NCBI GenBank assembly: GCA_025667525.1 | Contig: CM046876.1 | Location: 536,908,038-536,972,037 of the forward strand | DNA length: 64,000 nt | Source: Glebionis coronaria | Lineage: Eukaryota > Streptophyta > Magnoliopsida > Asterales > Asteraceae | Reading direction: 5' to 3' | Part shown: positions 9,756 through 20,992 of the stretch, piece by piece | How positions within the stretch are numbered: position 1 is the first letter of the stretch | How the letters are laid out: each line of letters starts with the position of its first letter | Notes under the pieces: generated by a model | Databases searched by the model: none | The model's input: only the letters and a program-made list of their open reading frames with translations | What the model was told of the DNA's origin: nothing | Made by a program: the position numbers and the translations under genes

Positions 9756-12700
9756 ATGGGTAAAGTTCAATACACTTTGGAGCAAGTTGCTGCACACAAT
9801 GATCCTAAAGATTGCTGGCTTATCATTGATAGCAAGGTTTGTTTATGTTTTTTTTCTTTTTTTTTTAAGGATCTTGTTTTGAAATATGTTTGACTTTATT
9901 TGACTTTGTGAAATTTTCTAGGTTGTATCGAAAGTTTTTTTTTGAATTATTAGTTTAAAAATAATAATATTTGTTATTGTTGGTTGTTGGATCAAATAGT
10001 TTATGGAATTTTCTTGATCTGGATAGTTGAGCAGCATTCTTTGACTTTTTAGTCAAACTAAGTGGCTTAGTTGACTTCCTTGTTTCATTTTGGTTTCTAT
10101 TAGTACATGTTTGTGTTATTTGATTTCAGCTTAAGTTTCATAAGCTCACTTGCTGTGTCTTATTTTGAAACTTTTCGGCTTGTATAAACCTGATCACGTG
10201 GTAATAAGCTTATGTAAATTGAAAAGTTTCAATATGAGACGCAAAAAGCGAGCCTATGAAACATAAGCCTAAAACTACATAAGACATAAGGCCGGTGTAT
10301 CAGCCAAAACAAATACTGGAACATGTTGAATTTACAAGAGTGCCCTCAGGGGTGGAGCCAGAAAATTTGTCTTGGCGGGTCAAACTTTGATAATTTTTTA
10401 TAAACTCCACTACAAAATTGTTCTTAGGAGGTCAAAATATTAACTCGAAACATTTCGAAAAATTACACTACAATGTTTTCGCGAGGGATGTTTTCGCTAG
10501 GGGGTCACATGGCCTTGTGACCCCCCCCCCCCCCATCTCCGCCCCTGAGTGCCCTCATAGTTTGATCATGTGTGCCAACAACCTTCAAAGTTGTTTTGTA
10601 CTTTTCCTTTGGTCGAGTCCTTATAAATGTCTAAACCAAACTTATGTACCAGTATGTTTATTGATGGTACTTTACTTGGTAACTACTACATACTTATAGA
10701 TGTTTTATTTCAATTTTATGTTATTCATTTCTCGAGATATGGTAGCTATTCAAGTGATCTAATTATGTGACTTTCCATGCTCTTGTCTTTTATATCTTTA
10801 AATTGATTACGAAATTGTGAGTGTCTTGTTATGGTGTAATAGTTCAAAATCTGATTATATTAGGGGTGAATCTACACAGGTAACTCCTACTATTTTTCTG
10901 AATATGAGTCCGTTTTCTTCCATAATATAAAATGTTTGATTTTTGTAGTTTCTTCGGGAAGATAAAGTCTATTTTGTTGCACTTTGCTATTTTTGCACTC
11001 TATCAACAGTCCCTTTGCTGCAAATTTTTTGCATTATATATTTTTTCGCACATTATAAGCTGTAATTTTGCTGCAATTTATGCGCTAGGTTAGTTCTACA
11101 GTATTATCTGTTTCTTTTGCTACATTTTGGTCGGTTAAAATTTTTTTGGTGGTGCTTTGTGAAGGTAATAACTTATTCTGGCTCTGCCTCATAAACGTAT
11201 TTCATTATCAGATAAACAACAGTAGGAAAAGTCATGGTCCACAATCATGATCACTGAAAATGTTTAAGTATTGCGGAAATTAAGGAAAGTTTGTATTTTG
11301 GTTGTGGTGTTGGTAGGGGAGTAGGGAGAATGACATGTCGATAACTTGATCTTAAATGATTATGATTGTGCATTAACTGTATTGAGTAATTAAATTGTCA
11401 CATGAGTATGTAATCCATTAAACTAAATAGAGTTTAATGGAATGACAAATCAATATTCTAACTAATAAAAAAACGAATTTATAATTATTTTGGTTGGCTG
11501 AATAGAGTTTAATGGGAGGCTCGTGCATGTTGAGCACCATTCCGTAACCGTTTCGCTAAGTGCGGTGTTTATAGACATGCCGTTTTAAACTTTGCATTGC
11601 ATTGAACATATATGGAGTTGGAGTTCAACAAGGATTCTCTTATGACCAAGAGGAATCACAGATTTAATTAAGATGTTTATCCTTATTTTGAATTGTTTTA
11701 GTTAGGATAAACTATAAAGCACAAATGTTTTAGGTTTATGAGGTTGATATTACTCACGGGCTTGTAAGGTTTTCTTTCCCTTTTCCGCAATTTTGCTGCA
11801 TCGTTCAGTATGATACATCCTAGTCCGCAACATCAGGATTACATGTCTTCATATTTTTTCTACACTCTTTACTTGCACGTGCCTGTGAGGCCGTGACATT
11901 TTCTCGGTTTGTGGAACCAGTTCCTTGCAACGCTTTCTAAGTGAGTTTATATTCACAGAGACTTCCATTTTACCAAGTCGTCTTATTCTGTACGTTTTCT
12001 TATTGCAAACCTAATGATGTTTCTTTACCTCCTAGACTAACGGCAACATCCATCCTTAAGGTGCCCCCAATTACATTAACTCTTTCGGAATAAGCTCCAA
12101 GCGCTCTTGGCTTAAATGCTTACTTATGCCTAAAGAAAAGTTTTTCTTTCCTGTACACTCGACAATCACAATCACCTGCAATCATCGGTTGATCATCGAA
12201 CTTGACCTCAAACATTTGATTAATGCATATAACTTGCTTTCGTGTCATTTCCCTAAGTTTAATTTTATCACCAAGCTTCCATTCAACTAAATTTCGTGCA
12301 CTCAACTCACGAATATCAAATTCTTTGAGCAGACAAGGCAATAATATGAGCTATTTGTTACCTCCCATGAGGCATGATATCTAAGTTTACAGAAATACTT
12401 TGCTCCTTGAGGAACCTTTCGTATGCTACTTGATTTACCATATTTTTTTTTAGTGATTCAAAGACTTATTTCGGAACTCGGATGAGAAATTGTATTCCAG
12501 TGTGATAAGGCGAATATATTGCTATATCTGCTGAAGTTGCCTTTGATTACAAAGGTAATCTTAGTTCCACGCCATTTCTCTATTTTATCTATCAGCGGCA
12601 CCTTCACTGAATACAAATAGTATTAGCAGAGTTGCTTTAAGAGTTATTGTTGGTATCTATTTCGAGCTCGTAGTATGATATTTTTTCTTCACAATCTATA

Positions 12701-14186
12701 GAAGAGTATATGAACTGGTACTCCAATACCAAATTTTCCCCTCGATTGAGTATTTCCATACTTCGTCCCTGACAAAACTGTTCCAAACATGTGCGGTGTA
12801 TTCTTATGGGGAATTCCATTCTATCATCAGTGACAATAATCTTGTAATCTGGGTGTTCAGGTAGAACCTTAGTAGCTTTCGTGGAAGTTGATTGAAGCTT
12901 AGGAACTTTATATAGATCTGAGTTTGTCCTAACATCCATCTCCATAATAGTAACTGTTACACATGGTTTAATGGACTCTGCATAATCCAGAGCATTGTCG
13001 GCTAATTATTTGACAGTTGTATATATAATTTTTTCCACATTGTCGAATCCAACCAAAGGCCTATTATCCTACCAATACAAATTGTGCCACATATTTTAAG
13101 TTGACGTATGACAAATTTTCGGTTTTTCACCGCATTAACTTGTGGTAAAAATGTGCGGCACTTTATATCAGATAATTTGACAATTTTCGGTTTTTCACGT
13201 CTGTATGCTATGCTACACTAGAATACAACTTCTCATCCAAGTTCTGAAATAAGCCTTTGAATATCTATATAAAAAACATTTGGGTAAATCAATTAGCATA
13301 CAAAAGGTTCCTAAAGGAGCGAAGTATTTCACACGTGATGTAAGCTTAATTATCATGAAGTCCTGGTAGGAAGTAACAAAGAGCTGGCACTATTGCCTAT
13401 TCTCCTAAAAAAATTGATATTCTTTTTATAGCCGATATATGCTGACGAATTAAGACGATATATGCAGACAAATTATCATACTACATAACTATTGTGTTCC
13501 CACAACAACTTGCGGGATTTATATTGTTTTACGCAATAAGTTGTTTTGATCCAGTTAATGTTTTGGTGCAGGTGTATGATGTGACAAAGTTCTTGGAAGA
13601 TCATCCTGGTGGCGATGACGTTTTGTTGTCTGCTACAGGTACGACATTCTTCTTGTGTTCTTTTTGGTCCATTTTTGTAAAAATAAGGGTCGTAACTGCT
13701 ACAGGTACAACATCCTGATGGCATAATGGTCATACCTGTAGTTTAAGAGTATTATCAACTCAGAACTTCACGTTCGGTAATAAAAATAAAAGTTCATTTA
13801 TGCTTATTTTTGAGCTATAATTAAATGGTTGATTTTGTTCCCTACCCATACACTACATATGTTTAAAAGCACAATTTGGAGATTGCCTGTAAAATTCTGT
13901 TAATTGAAAGAATGCGTTTATTATGTACTTTTCAGGAAAGGATGCGACCGATGATTTTGAAGACGTGGGCCACAGCTCAACTGCCAAAGCAATGATGGAT
14001 GAATTCTATGTTGGTGACATAGACTCGGCAACAATCCCCTCAAAGGTCGAGTACAAGCCACCAAAGCAGGCTCATTACAACCACGACAAGACATCTGAGT
14101 TCGTCATCAAGATTTTGCAATTCTTGGTTCCATTGGTTATCTTAGGTGTGGCCGTTGGAATCCGAATCTACACGAAATCAGTGTAA
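9756..14186 (+). CDS. Cytochrome b5, tail-anchored ER form (three coding exons)
   Basis: Small haem protein that passes electrons to acyl-lipid desaturases, hydroxylases and some P450s on the cytosolic ER face. Exons are 9756-9836, 13572-13638 and 13936-14186, each intron GT-AG, giving 132 residues (family about 134). The haem-binding domain covers residues 5-80: axial histidines are H38 in DHPGGDD and H62 in EDVGHSS. Residues 109-125 form the single membrane anchor (ILQFLVPLVILGVAVGI), followed by a short RIYTKSV luminal tail, which supports ER targeting. The ATG opens the conserved MGKVQYTLEQVAAHN start. Intron 1 is 3735 bp and carries several insertions; intron 2 is 297 bp. The reading frame is intact. 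It is convergent with the NPH3 gene. Orthology to a particular plant CB5 isoform cannot be set from sequence alone. Confidence 0.96.
10129..10270. repeat. Imperfect hairpin (foldback MITE-like) in intron 1
   Basis: Two arms of about 70 bp are inverted copies: GAAACTTTTCGGCTTGTATA on the left pairs with the TATGTAAATTGAAAAGTTTC region on the right, and AAGTTTCATAAGCTCACTTG with the GCGAGCCTATGAAACATA end. The centre is near CACGTG at 10195-10200. I found no convincing target duplication, so the element family is open. Confidence 0.6.
10347..10547. mobile_element. hAT-type MITE with 8-bp TSD (intron 1)
   Basis: The ends are CAGGGGTGGAG and CTCCGCCCCTG, inverted with one mismatch. AGTGCCCT occurs at 10339-10346 and 10548-10555, a perfect 8-bp duplication. 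The 201-bp body holds no transposase and includes a poly-C run near 10521-10534. Confidence 0.92.
12120..12350 (-). pseudogene. Unrecognised coding-like fragment beside the foldback
   Basis: A minus-strand stretch reads with charged, protein-like composition (LSARNLVEWKLGDKIKLRE, then GDCDCRVYRKEKLFF). Upstream, across the left foldback arm, other frames read GAKYFCKLRYHASWEVTN-like sequence, so it may once have continued there. I do not recognise the family. It lies antisense inside an intron, has no start or splice context, and is probably a captured gene piece. Confidence 0.35.
12336..13398. repeat. Foldback structure with about 170-bp arms in intron 1
   Basis: The left arm (12336-12505) and right arm (13205-13398) are inverted copies at roughly 80% by eye; shared words include AGGAACCTTT and GATGAGAA. 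The outer ends are AGGCAATA and TATTGCCT. The 700-bp loop holds gene-like minus-strand sequence. No clear target duplication was found. It could be a foldback element that captured gene fragments, or an inverted duplication of one such fragment. Confidence 0.7.
12637..13080 (-). pseudogene. Captured gene fragment with a GHKL-ATPase-like motif
   Basis: On the minus strand, 13080 to 12637, translation gives PLVGFDNVEKIIYTTVK, a stop, LADNALDYAES and then a 102-residue open stretch. The pattern FDN...LYTTVRELV-NALDSAES is that of the ATP-binding N-box in topoisomerase VI subunit B, a GHKL ATPase; here the conserved E is a TAA stop. The downstream part (DYKIIVTDDRMEFPIRIHR, LNRGENLVLEYQF) is not identified and may be another gene. 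It is antisense in the cytochrome b5 intron, between the foldback arms, so it is non-functional as a protein gene. Confidence 0.4.
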
Positions 14187-15040
14187 GATCATGATATGGG
14201 TCTGTCATTTTAAAATATGTCGTTTAAGAGTACGAGTCATTTGTGTTCTTCTTTCCTAAATCTTGATACTAATTGATTATGAGATGAAATGATGATCGGT
14301 TATGCTGTTGTGGAAACTTTAAGTTGATAATATGAGCACTCCTTTTAAATGTTTTTGTGATCTCATGGATACATTCATGCATATTGAACATAGCTCTAGT
14401 AGATATTCGTAAGCTGTTAGGGCTCCCGAATGAGACTTGTTTACTCAACAGGGACTTCTTAGGGCTCCCGAATGAGGCTTAGGTGGTTTGGGTGACCATT
14501 GAAATGGGTTTGGGTCAGAATGGGCAAATCTTAATGCTCGTCCAAATGGGTCGCGCTAGGTTGAACCTTAAACATAATTTGTTTATATTCACGAGTTATT
14601 TAATAGTTAACCTATGTAATATAATTACGGGAACTATGTTACTAATATACTGTACTATTATAATTTATGTTTGATCAATTGCTCAGAGGTTGTAAACATG
14701 TAAAAATTACAGAGTAAAATACACTCAGTTCAGTTTTGACCCACTTTCCACATTCTGATCTGATCTGTTAGAGGTATATAACCCGAAGCAGACATACATA
14801 AATGTGTTGGAATAACCGCATCTAGGAACTTCCTATCACAAATGCACAATAAGTGTATCGGTTGCTTAGAGGCTTGATCTTTTTGGTTCCAAACAAAGGA
14901 GCGTCGTTACTAGATGGAGGAAAGCCAACACAAATCATATACAAGCCTGAGAATGAAATTTTGTATTGTAAATAACTTGATACTCAAATAATAAAAGAAA
15001 AAAAAAGTTGAAACCAAACAAAAATACTTGAAAGCTTGCT
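14187..15040. other. Convergent intergenic region (3' ends of two genes)
   Basis: About 850 bp between the stop codons of cytochrome b5 (+) and the NPH3-family gene (-). It contains a 16-bp direct repeat, AGGGCTCCCGAATGAG, near 14418 and 14461, and should hold both 3' UTRs. No gene or element termini were found. Confidence 0.6.
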
Positions 15041-18013
15041 TCAATCTGTCATCACTGTTACCTTAGAATCTGTTCTCTGTGAATGCCTAGATGGTGAAGT
15101 TGATCCTCTTGATGAATAACTATGATGCCCAAACAGACTCATTTTACTTATTTTCTTTGAAAAAGAACTCAAAACATTACGCGAATTTGATCTTTCCATA
15201 CTCCTCTTCATGCAAACATGCTCTTTCTCAAAATCGTTTAATCTCATCCTTAAACGAGTCAGCTCAAGCTTCAATTCGCGGTTTTCCCGCCTTAATGATG
15301 CATAATTGTCTTTTGGAGACATGGCGGCACTGAGACCTCCACTGTTGATTCGCCAAGACTGGTGGTGCACTGGCGGCTTGTAGTTGTCATCCAGGTCGTT
15401 GCTGCATAAAGCGTTTCTGAGTCTTAGCTGCTCGATGTAGAGGACTTGAACAATCGATTGAATAGGAAGACGCTCGTTTTGTGCAGCGTGTGCAACAGCT
15501 TCTGGTGAGAGTTTATGGAAATCAATCAGTTTGCAGAGCTTCTTTTTGTCGAATTCTGACAGACCCTGATGAGCCTGCACACAAGTATTAGCTTTGTGAG
15601 TACGTAAGCTTTAAATTTTTAATGTAAAAAGCTAAAATTTGACCTAAAAATTTATGTTTGGATATATTCTTTATATTGCATCTGATAACCCCTTGTGACA
15701 GCTGCAAGTTTTAGATGTTTTTACGAACACACATCGAAAATCTTGGAGTCAATTCGATAACTATTGCTGTTTGGAAAATTAATATGTTTGACCACAAAAG
15801 TCAAATGTGTTCTCGAAACTTTTTCTTTGATTTTGGTTAGTTCTCAGGAACCTTTATGACCCTGCAATCTTTAGTTTTACAATCTTAAACTTAGACTTCT
15901 TAATGTCAAACTAGTAACTTTACGAGCTTGTTCTTGGGCTATTGGATCATAGAGATAGAAAGACTTACTTTGAGATAAACGTCGATGGCTCTATAAAGAC
16001 CATCATGAACTGTACGAGCATGAGCCGGTAAACTCCCAGCCACATCTATAAATTTGGATAGTTTAAGATTCATCTCTGGTGCAATTTCAACAAGATAATT
16101 ATCAACCAGTATGGATACTTTATCTAAAGCTGTTTGTGACGGCGAATCAGGCCCATCCGACTCAAACCCATCACCATCACAGTCACCGTCTCCCATATCA
16201 TCCTCACTATCATCTTGCTGCGAAAAATTAACCAAAATTCTATGAACCACATCAACATCGAACAATGTATCATCTTTACCCCTTAAAGATGGTATCAAAA
16301 GATCATCAAGTGTGACTAAATCTAACTGTGAACCAATTCGCCTCTCGAGATCAGTGCGGCATGCTGCCGCGCAATCAAGCATAATAGCAGCCCTTAACAA
16401 CCCGAAAAGAAAAGTCAAAGGCACTGACATTTTCTCAACCGGAAGTAAACCAACTATCGTCTCAACCACAATACCTTCATGTCCCAAACTGTTAAAAGTA
16501 TCAGCCTTTTTATTACTATTAAGATTATATAAACTCGTTAGCTCTTTTTCAGCATAACTCATTAACGATTCACCAATACTTTCGGGCCTCACACCACGAC
16601 ATTTCATTGCAGTCATGACTCTCTGATACATATCAACTCGAAGAACCGATAAATCTTTGATCCACCAATCAGTCTCACCCTTCACTTGTCGACTCATGTG
16701 AAGCCTACCCGAGCTGCTGTATTCAAGCCTTGAGAAGCTCGATGCGATTTGCTCGACACAAGCTTTAGAAGCAATAGCATCAATGCATCTACTGATAATC
16801 TTTAAATTATCAGCTAACGGGAGCAAGTTTTCGGATTGTTTCAAGACTTCGACTGCCATTTCAAGGTTTTTGGTGACAACAGTGTCAAGATATTCGTTGG
16901 CACGAGAATTGAGGTTACGGATCGAGAATTTTTCAGTCATCTCGAGGTAATCAGAGATGCAGCATAACTGGGCTACATTTGATGAAGTTATTTCGAAATT
17001 GATACCGTAGCAGAATTTAGCAGCTTGCTCAAATGTCTCTACGCCTCCCGGTAAACTTAGAAGTTCAACCTTTGATATAGCGTTATCTCTGTGGTCTGAT
17101 ACTAGTTTTCGGATTCGACCACATCGTGAAACAAGAGGGAACTGCAAAAACAAAAACAAACCAAAAAAAGAGATTATCTTCTCATATGGCTATGAAAAAA
17201 TTGTGCATGATGTTTGACTTTGTGGTCAAAACTCATACTGCCTCTAAGATTCTTATAAGTAGTTTGATGGTTGAATAAACTTTGAAGCTGCAGTTACAAA
17301 TGCTATCAGAAGCTGCAAAAACTTGTTTTTTTGTCGATTGGGTATGACTTTAAAGTTTGGCTTTGTGTACTAGTAAAAAACTAAGTAAAAAAACTGAATA
17401 TCTGTATGATACGAAAAGGATTAGAGAAATTACAAGATTTATGGACTAATACAACGCGTATCTGTCTTGGGAGCTATAAAATTAATCAAATGACCAAAGA
17501 ATGAGTGTGCCCATTTAAGACAGAAGATTTTGCAGAAAGTTAACGATTTACACCTTCTAAGTCGAAGTATAATGACAGTTTAAGCGTTCATCCTAACGTT
17601 CAAAATTTACAACAGAAAAACTTCAAGATAACAATGCTAATCAAGAACTTACCTTATGCAGTGCAAACGTGACACCGTTTACTTCTATCGTTATATCACT
17701 TGGAACATCACGAAATATCCTGCAAAAGTAACACACAGCCGTTTACTTCTATCGTTAACCATAAAAATGAAAATGTTGATATTCTTAATCTCAAAGTTCA
17801 AAAAACAGTTTACTACAAACTTAAAGTTTAATGGATGCATTTTGAATTGGTTTTTTAAGCTCTAAACAGCTTCTTTAGAGGGACTTTTTTGACATACAAA
17901 AGTAGACAGGAAAGAGAGACAAACCATTCGTTGTAGCGTTGGCGAGAACTCTTAGCCGGAGTGAGCTGAGACTGAGTTGGAGGGTGGTGGTGATGGTAGT
18001 GGTGCTTGTCCAT
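15041..18013 (-). CDS. BTB/POZ-NPH3 domain protein (four exons)
   Basis: Plant-specific NPH3/RPT2-like family: the BTB part acts as a CUL3 ubiquitin-ligase adaptor and members work in phototropism, auxin transport and related membrane signalling. Exons (minus) are 17925-18013, 17653-17719, 15969-17141 and 15041-15574, all GT-AG and in phase, giving 620 residues. Order: His-rich N-terminus (HHYHHHH), BTB from about residue 30 (EWIFRDVPSDITIEV, ALHKFPLVSR), NPH3 domain from about 180 to 470 (DWWIKDLSVLR, MKCRGVRPESI, ATRTVHDGLYRAI-like core) with an acidic insert (DDSEDDMGDGDCDGDG), then a C-terminal coiled coil (ASLRRENRELKLELTRLRMR) and a Ser/Arg-rich tail. Layout and sequence resemble the Arabidopsis At1g03010 subgroup; that subgroup's exact role is less studied than NPH3 itself. 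The frame is intact. The start is the first ATG before the conserved RQRxNEW block. Confidence 0.95.
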
Positions 18014-20121
18014 GAAGAAAGGAGGCAGAGGAGCAACAAGAGTTTTTGAGTGTTTGAAGAAATATGCAAATGTTTGTGAGCTTCTTTGACATGTTTTTGG
18101 TCAATTATGCTAAATCATAAGTTTGCAAAATGTTCAAACCAATGGGCCTCTCTTTCTCTTGTAGGGTCATTAAAACACTTTATGATTTATATTAGCTAAT
18201 TGTTTAATTAAAATTAAGATTAAATGTAAATAATAAAGTTAACTTTGAACAAAAGTTTGTGGTCGAAATGTAAAAAAATACTTTTTCATAGTCATAATGG
18301 TGTTATAAAATAAGTATAAGTGAATGAATACATAACTTTATACTAGTTTTTTAAAAATAATTTTATGTAGGTTTAAAACTTAGGATAACTTACATATAAC
18401 TTAACTACTATCACTAGGTACATGAATTGATGTAGGAGATGCCAAATAGTGCTTGATTTAAGGAGGAAAAGGGGCCAAAAGAGATGGAGGATTGAAAGTT
18501 TGTTCTTTCCATGAAAAAAAGACAAATAATATGGCAAAAGGAACAAACATAAATTCGTTTTTAATTGTATAAACTTATCATTTATCAATAACTACAAAAT
18601 ATTCATAAACTTGGGATCAACTTGCATGCCCTACAATACACAACATTTTTTTTAAAAGATTTAACTCAGGTTGGTCATCTGAGTTTCTTCAAAAGCTTAG
18701 AGAGAGAGAGTTTTGCTCAGGGTTTTAGTTTTGCAAAATACAAAAAAAAACTTGTTTTTTCTCTTCGTATGAAGCCGTAAATTTCAAGAATCTTCTTTCG
18801 TGGGTCTCTCCTAGTGGTTTGGGTCTCGGAGCCTGTCTATTTAGATGATTTAACTCGTAAGTCAGATTTCAAATATGATACCATTCTAAAAAAACACAAT
18901 CGTTTTTCATAAACAATTAGACTTGCATATGGAAGCTATATTATGTGAAAAGATGTTCTACAGCATAAATATTACTACTAGTAGAAGCTTGCCATTGAAA
19001 TGTCTTTGCAATCACTTTATTATCTAGCCTTGTGTTATTCATTTTTTTCCTTCTTTCATCTGTGTATACATATGTATGTATCTATGTATTGAGCTATGAT
19101 TGTCAAGTGTATTGACATGCTAGACATTAAGAGATTAGTCAACTAGCTTTTGGCAAAATTTAAATGATTGCCCAATGCCCACCTCTACTCCTACCTATGG
19201 GCCAAAGGTGGTCTACTTTCTATATCATGAAAGTTTACAATGGTAGCAATTTGATGATGGTAAACCATCACCATCATCATGCAGATACAGTGAAAATGAA
19301 ATGCTGCTATAATGGCTTTTAAGCCTCTTATAAAAGAACATAAAGTTTCAGTTCTCAAACCTTTAAGTCCTGGCATAAAAATGCAACACGTATTTATAAT
19401 GTACTTAATATGGGCATTTTTTAGCCAGTTTAACCCATTTGAGATTTCACATTTCTAGCAGAATTCTTAATTTTGACTATATAACCAGAGATGAAACCAA
19501 GACAAAACGATCATATGCTTTTATAATAAACAAAAAATAGTACAACCACAATTTTTAGAAATCGGATGTATTTAACACAAATCTAACAAAAATCAAAGTT
19601 TTTAGCATATTTAAAACTACGCAACCAAAATCCATAAGTGTCCCGGGACCTACCATGGTTCCGTCCCTCATTGTAAAGCTTGACGTAAATAGAAAGCAAC
19701 GCGTCATATGTAATAGTGATACTAGAATAAAAGCCGAAACATATGGGCGATAGATATTTTAGGTAAAACACTAAAGTAAAAGAAATGATGTTGTAAATGG
19801 TGATTTTCAAACATGTCGTCCGAAAAGGGGACCTTTTGATGGGCATGTAACTTATTAGTGGAAAATATTGATTTTGGAGCACTTGCACGCCAATGTTTCT
19901 TTTATAGGGGTGTAATAATAATATTAAAGCATCCTATGGCACAAGTCAATACGAATACTAATAGTACTGTAATGGGGGTTGGCTAAGATTATGTTTGTAA
20001 CCGAGGTCTCGGGTTCCTCAGACACCTATGGATTTTTGCGTCGTACTGTTAAATTTGTTTCAAAATTTCGATTAAGTATCTGCTCCTGAAAAATTACGTA
20101 TGCGGTCTTGTTTGGTTTTCC
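18014..20121. other. Intergenic, upstream of the NPH3-family gene
   Basis: AT-rich sequence that should include the promoter of the minus-strand NPH3 gene (immediately right of 18013). ORFs are short, with no family resemblance. A possible decayed hAT-like end pair lies near 19488-19675 but lacks a target duplication. Confidence 0.55.
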
Positions 20122-20129
20122 CTAATGCA

Positions 20130-20303
20130 CAGGGGTGGACCTAGGGGTTCCTGGGGTTCACGAGAACCCGATGGAAATTTGTCCCGTAGGGTAAATTTTC
20201 ATTAAAAATCTCGATTTATCTAAAATGAACTTGATGCCAAATACGTGTATTACGTAAAAAAAATTTATGCACCTGATGGCTTAGTGTTCTAGGTTCGCCT
20301 CTG
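20130..20303. mobile_element. hAT-type MITE with 8-bp TSD
   Basis: The ends CAGGGGTGGACCTAGG and CTAGGTTCGCCTCTG are inverted and close to the MITE at 10347-10547. CTAATGCA at 20122-20129 is repeated at 20304-20311, a perfect 8-bp duplication. The element is 174 bp and non-coding. Confidence 0.92.
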
Positions 20304-20992
20304 CTAATGCACCCGGTAATTTTGTGTTTTAGTTCCGTCACTTCCAATGACAAAGTAAAATCATACACATACTATACATAGTATGAAATTTTCATCATGA
20401 AGGTATGCACGTCTGTTTGTACGCTCTTCGTACCAAACATGCTAACAGTGACTGATGTCTTAGGAGACTAAAGGCTATGAATGGTGTATACATAAATTAC
20501 ATGCACATATGCAAAATTTATAGGTGTGAAAGAACGTTAGTTATTGCATCGAAAAATATATGCCTTTGTCTTCAAAAACTAGATTTCATGCTGGTTATTT
20601 TCACAAACAAAAAGCAGATAAGCTTTACAACTGTCATCTGCAAGGAAATCGTAAATATTTTGATATAGAAACGAAATAGTTTGTGACCGAGTCTAAGTTG
20701 TAGCACGCAGCCCATCAAATTTTCCTATCGTTAACCCATAGAGTATGTCTTATGTTAACTTACTACAGTATTATGTTAGGTACAACTAGAGGCGGCAATT
20801 TCAACCCATTCCACCAAAAGTAGGCCAATTGGGTTCAATTTCACAACTTTATTGGTTGAAATGGGTTAAACAAAAATAGAGTGATAAGTCAAATGGTTTG
20901 AGAATAGGTCAAATGGGTTTAAAAATAGGTTAGATGGTTCCTATTATTATACCAAAAACCCAATAGTGTAAAAAGTTAGTTATTATTATTAA

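Noticed and set aside
10862..11200. Possible MITE in intron 1 (TAGGGGTGAATC and CTGGCTCTGCCTCA ends)
   Set aside because: Terminal similarity is weak and no target duplication is visible.
11431..11456. Perfect short palindrome CCATTAAACT...AGTTTAATGG near 11415-11442
   Set aside because: A 10-bp stem in AT-rich intron DNA without context is likely chance.
14418..14476. 16-bp direct repeat between the two host genes
   Set aside because: Short and isolated; not target duplication sized and no element between the copies.
19488..19675. Possible hAT MITE (AGAGATGAAACC and GGTTCCGTCCCT ends)
   Set aside because: Ends are only partly inverted and no 8-bp duplication could be found.
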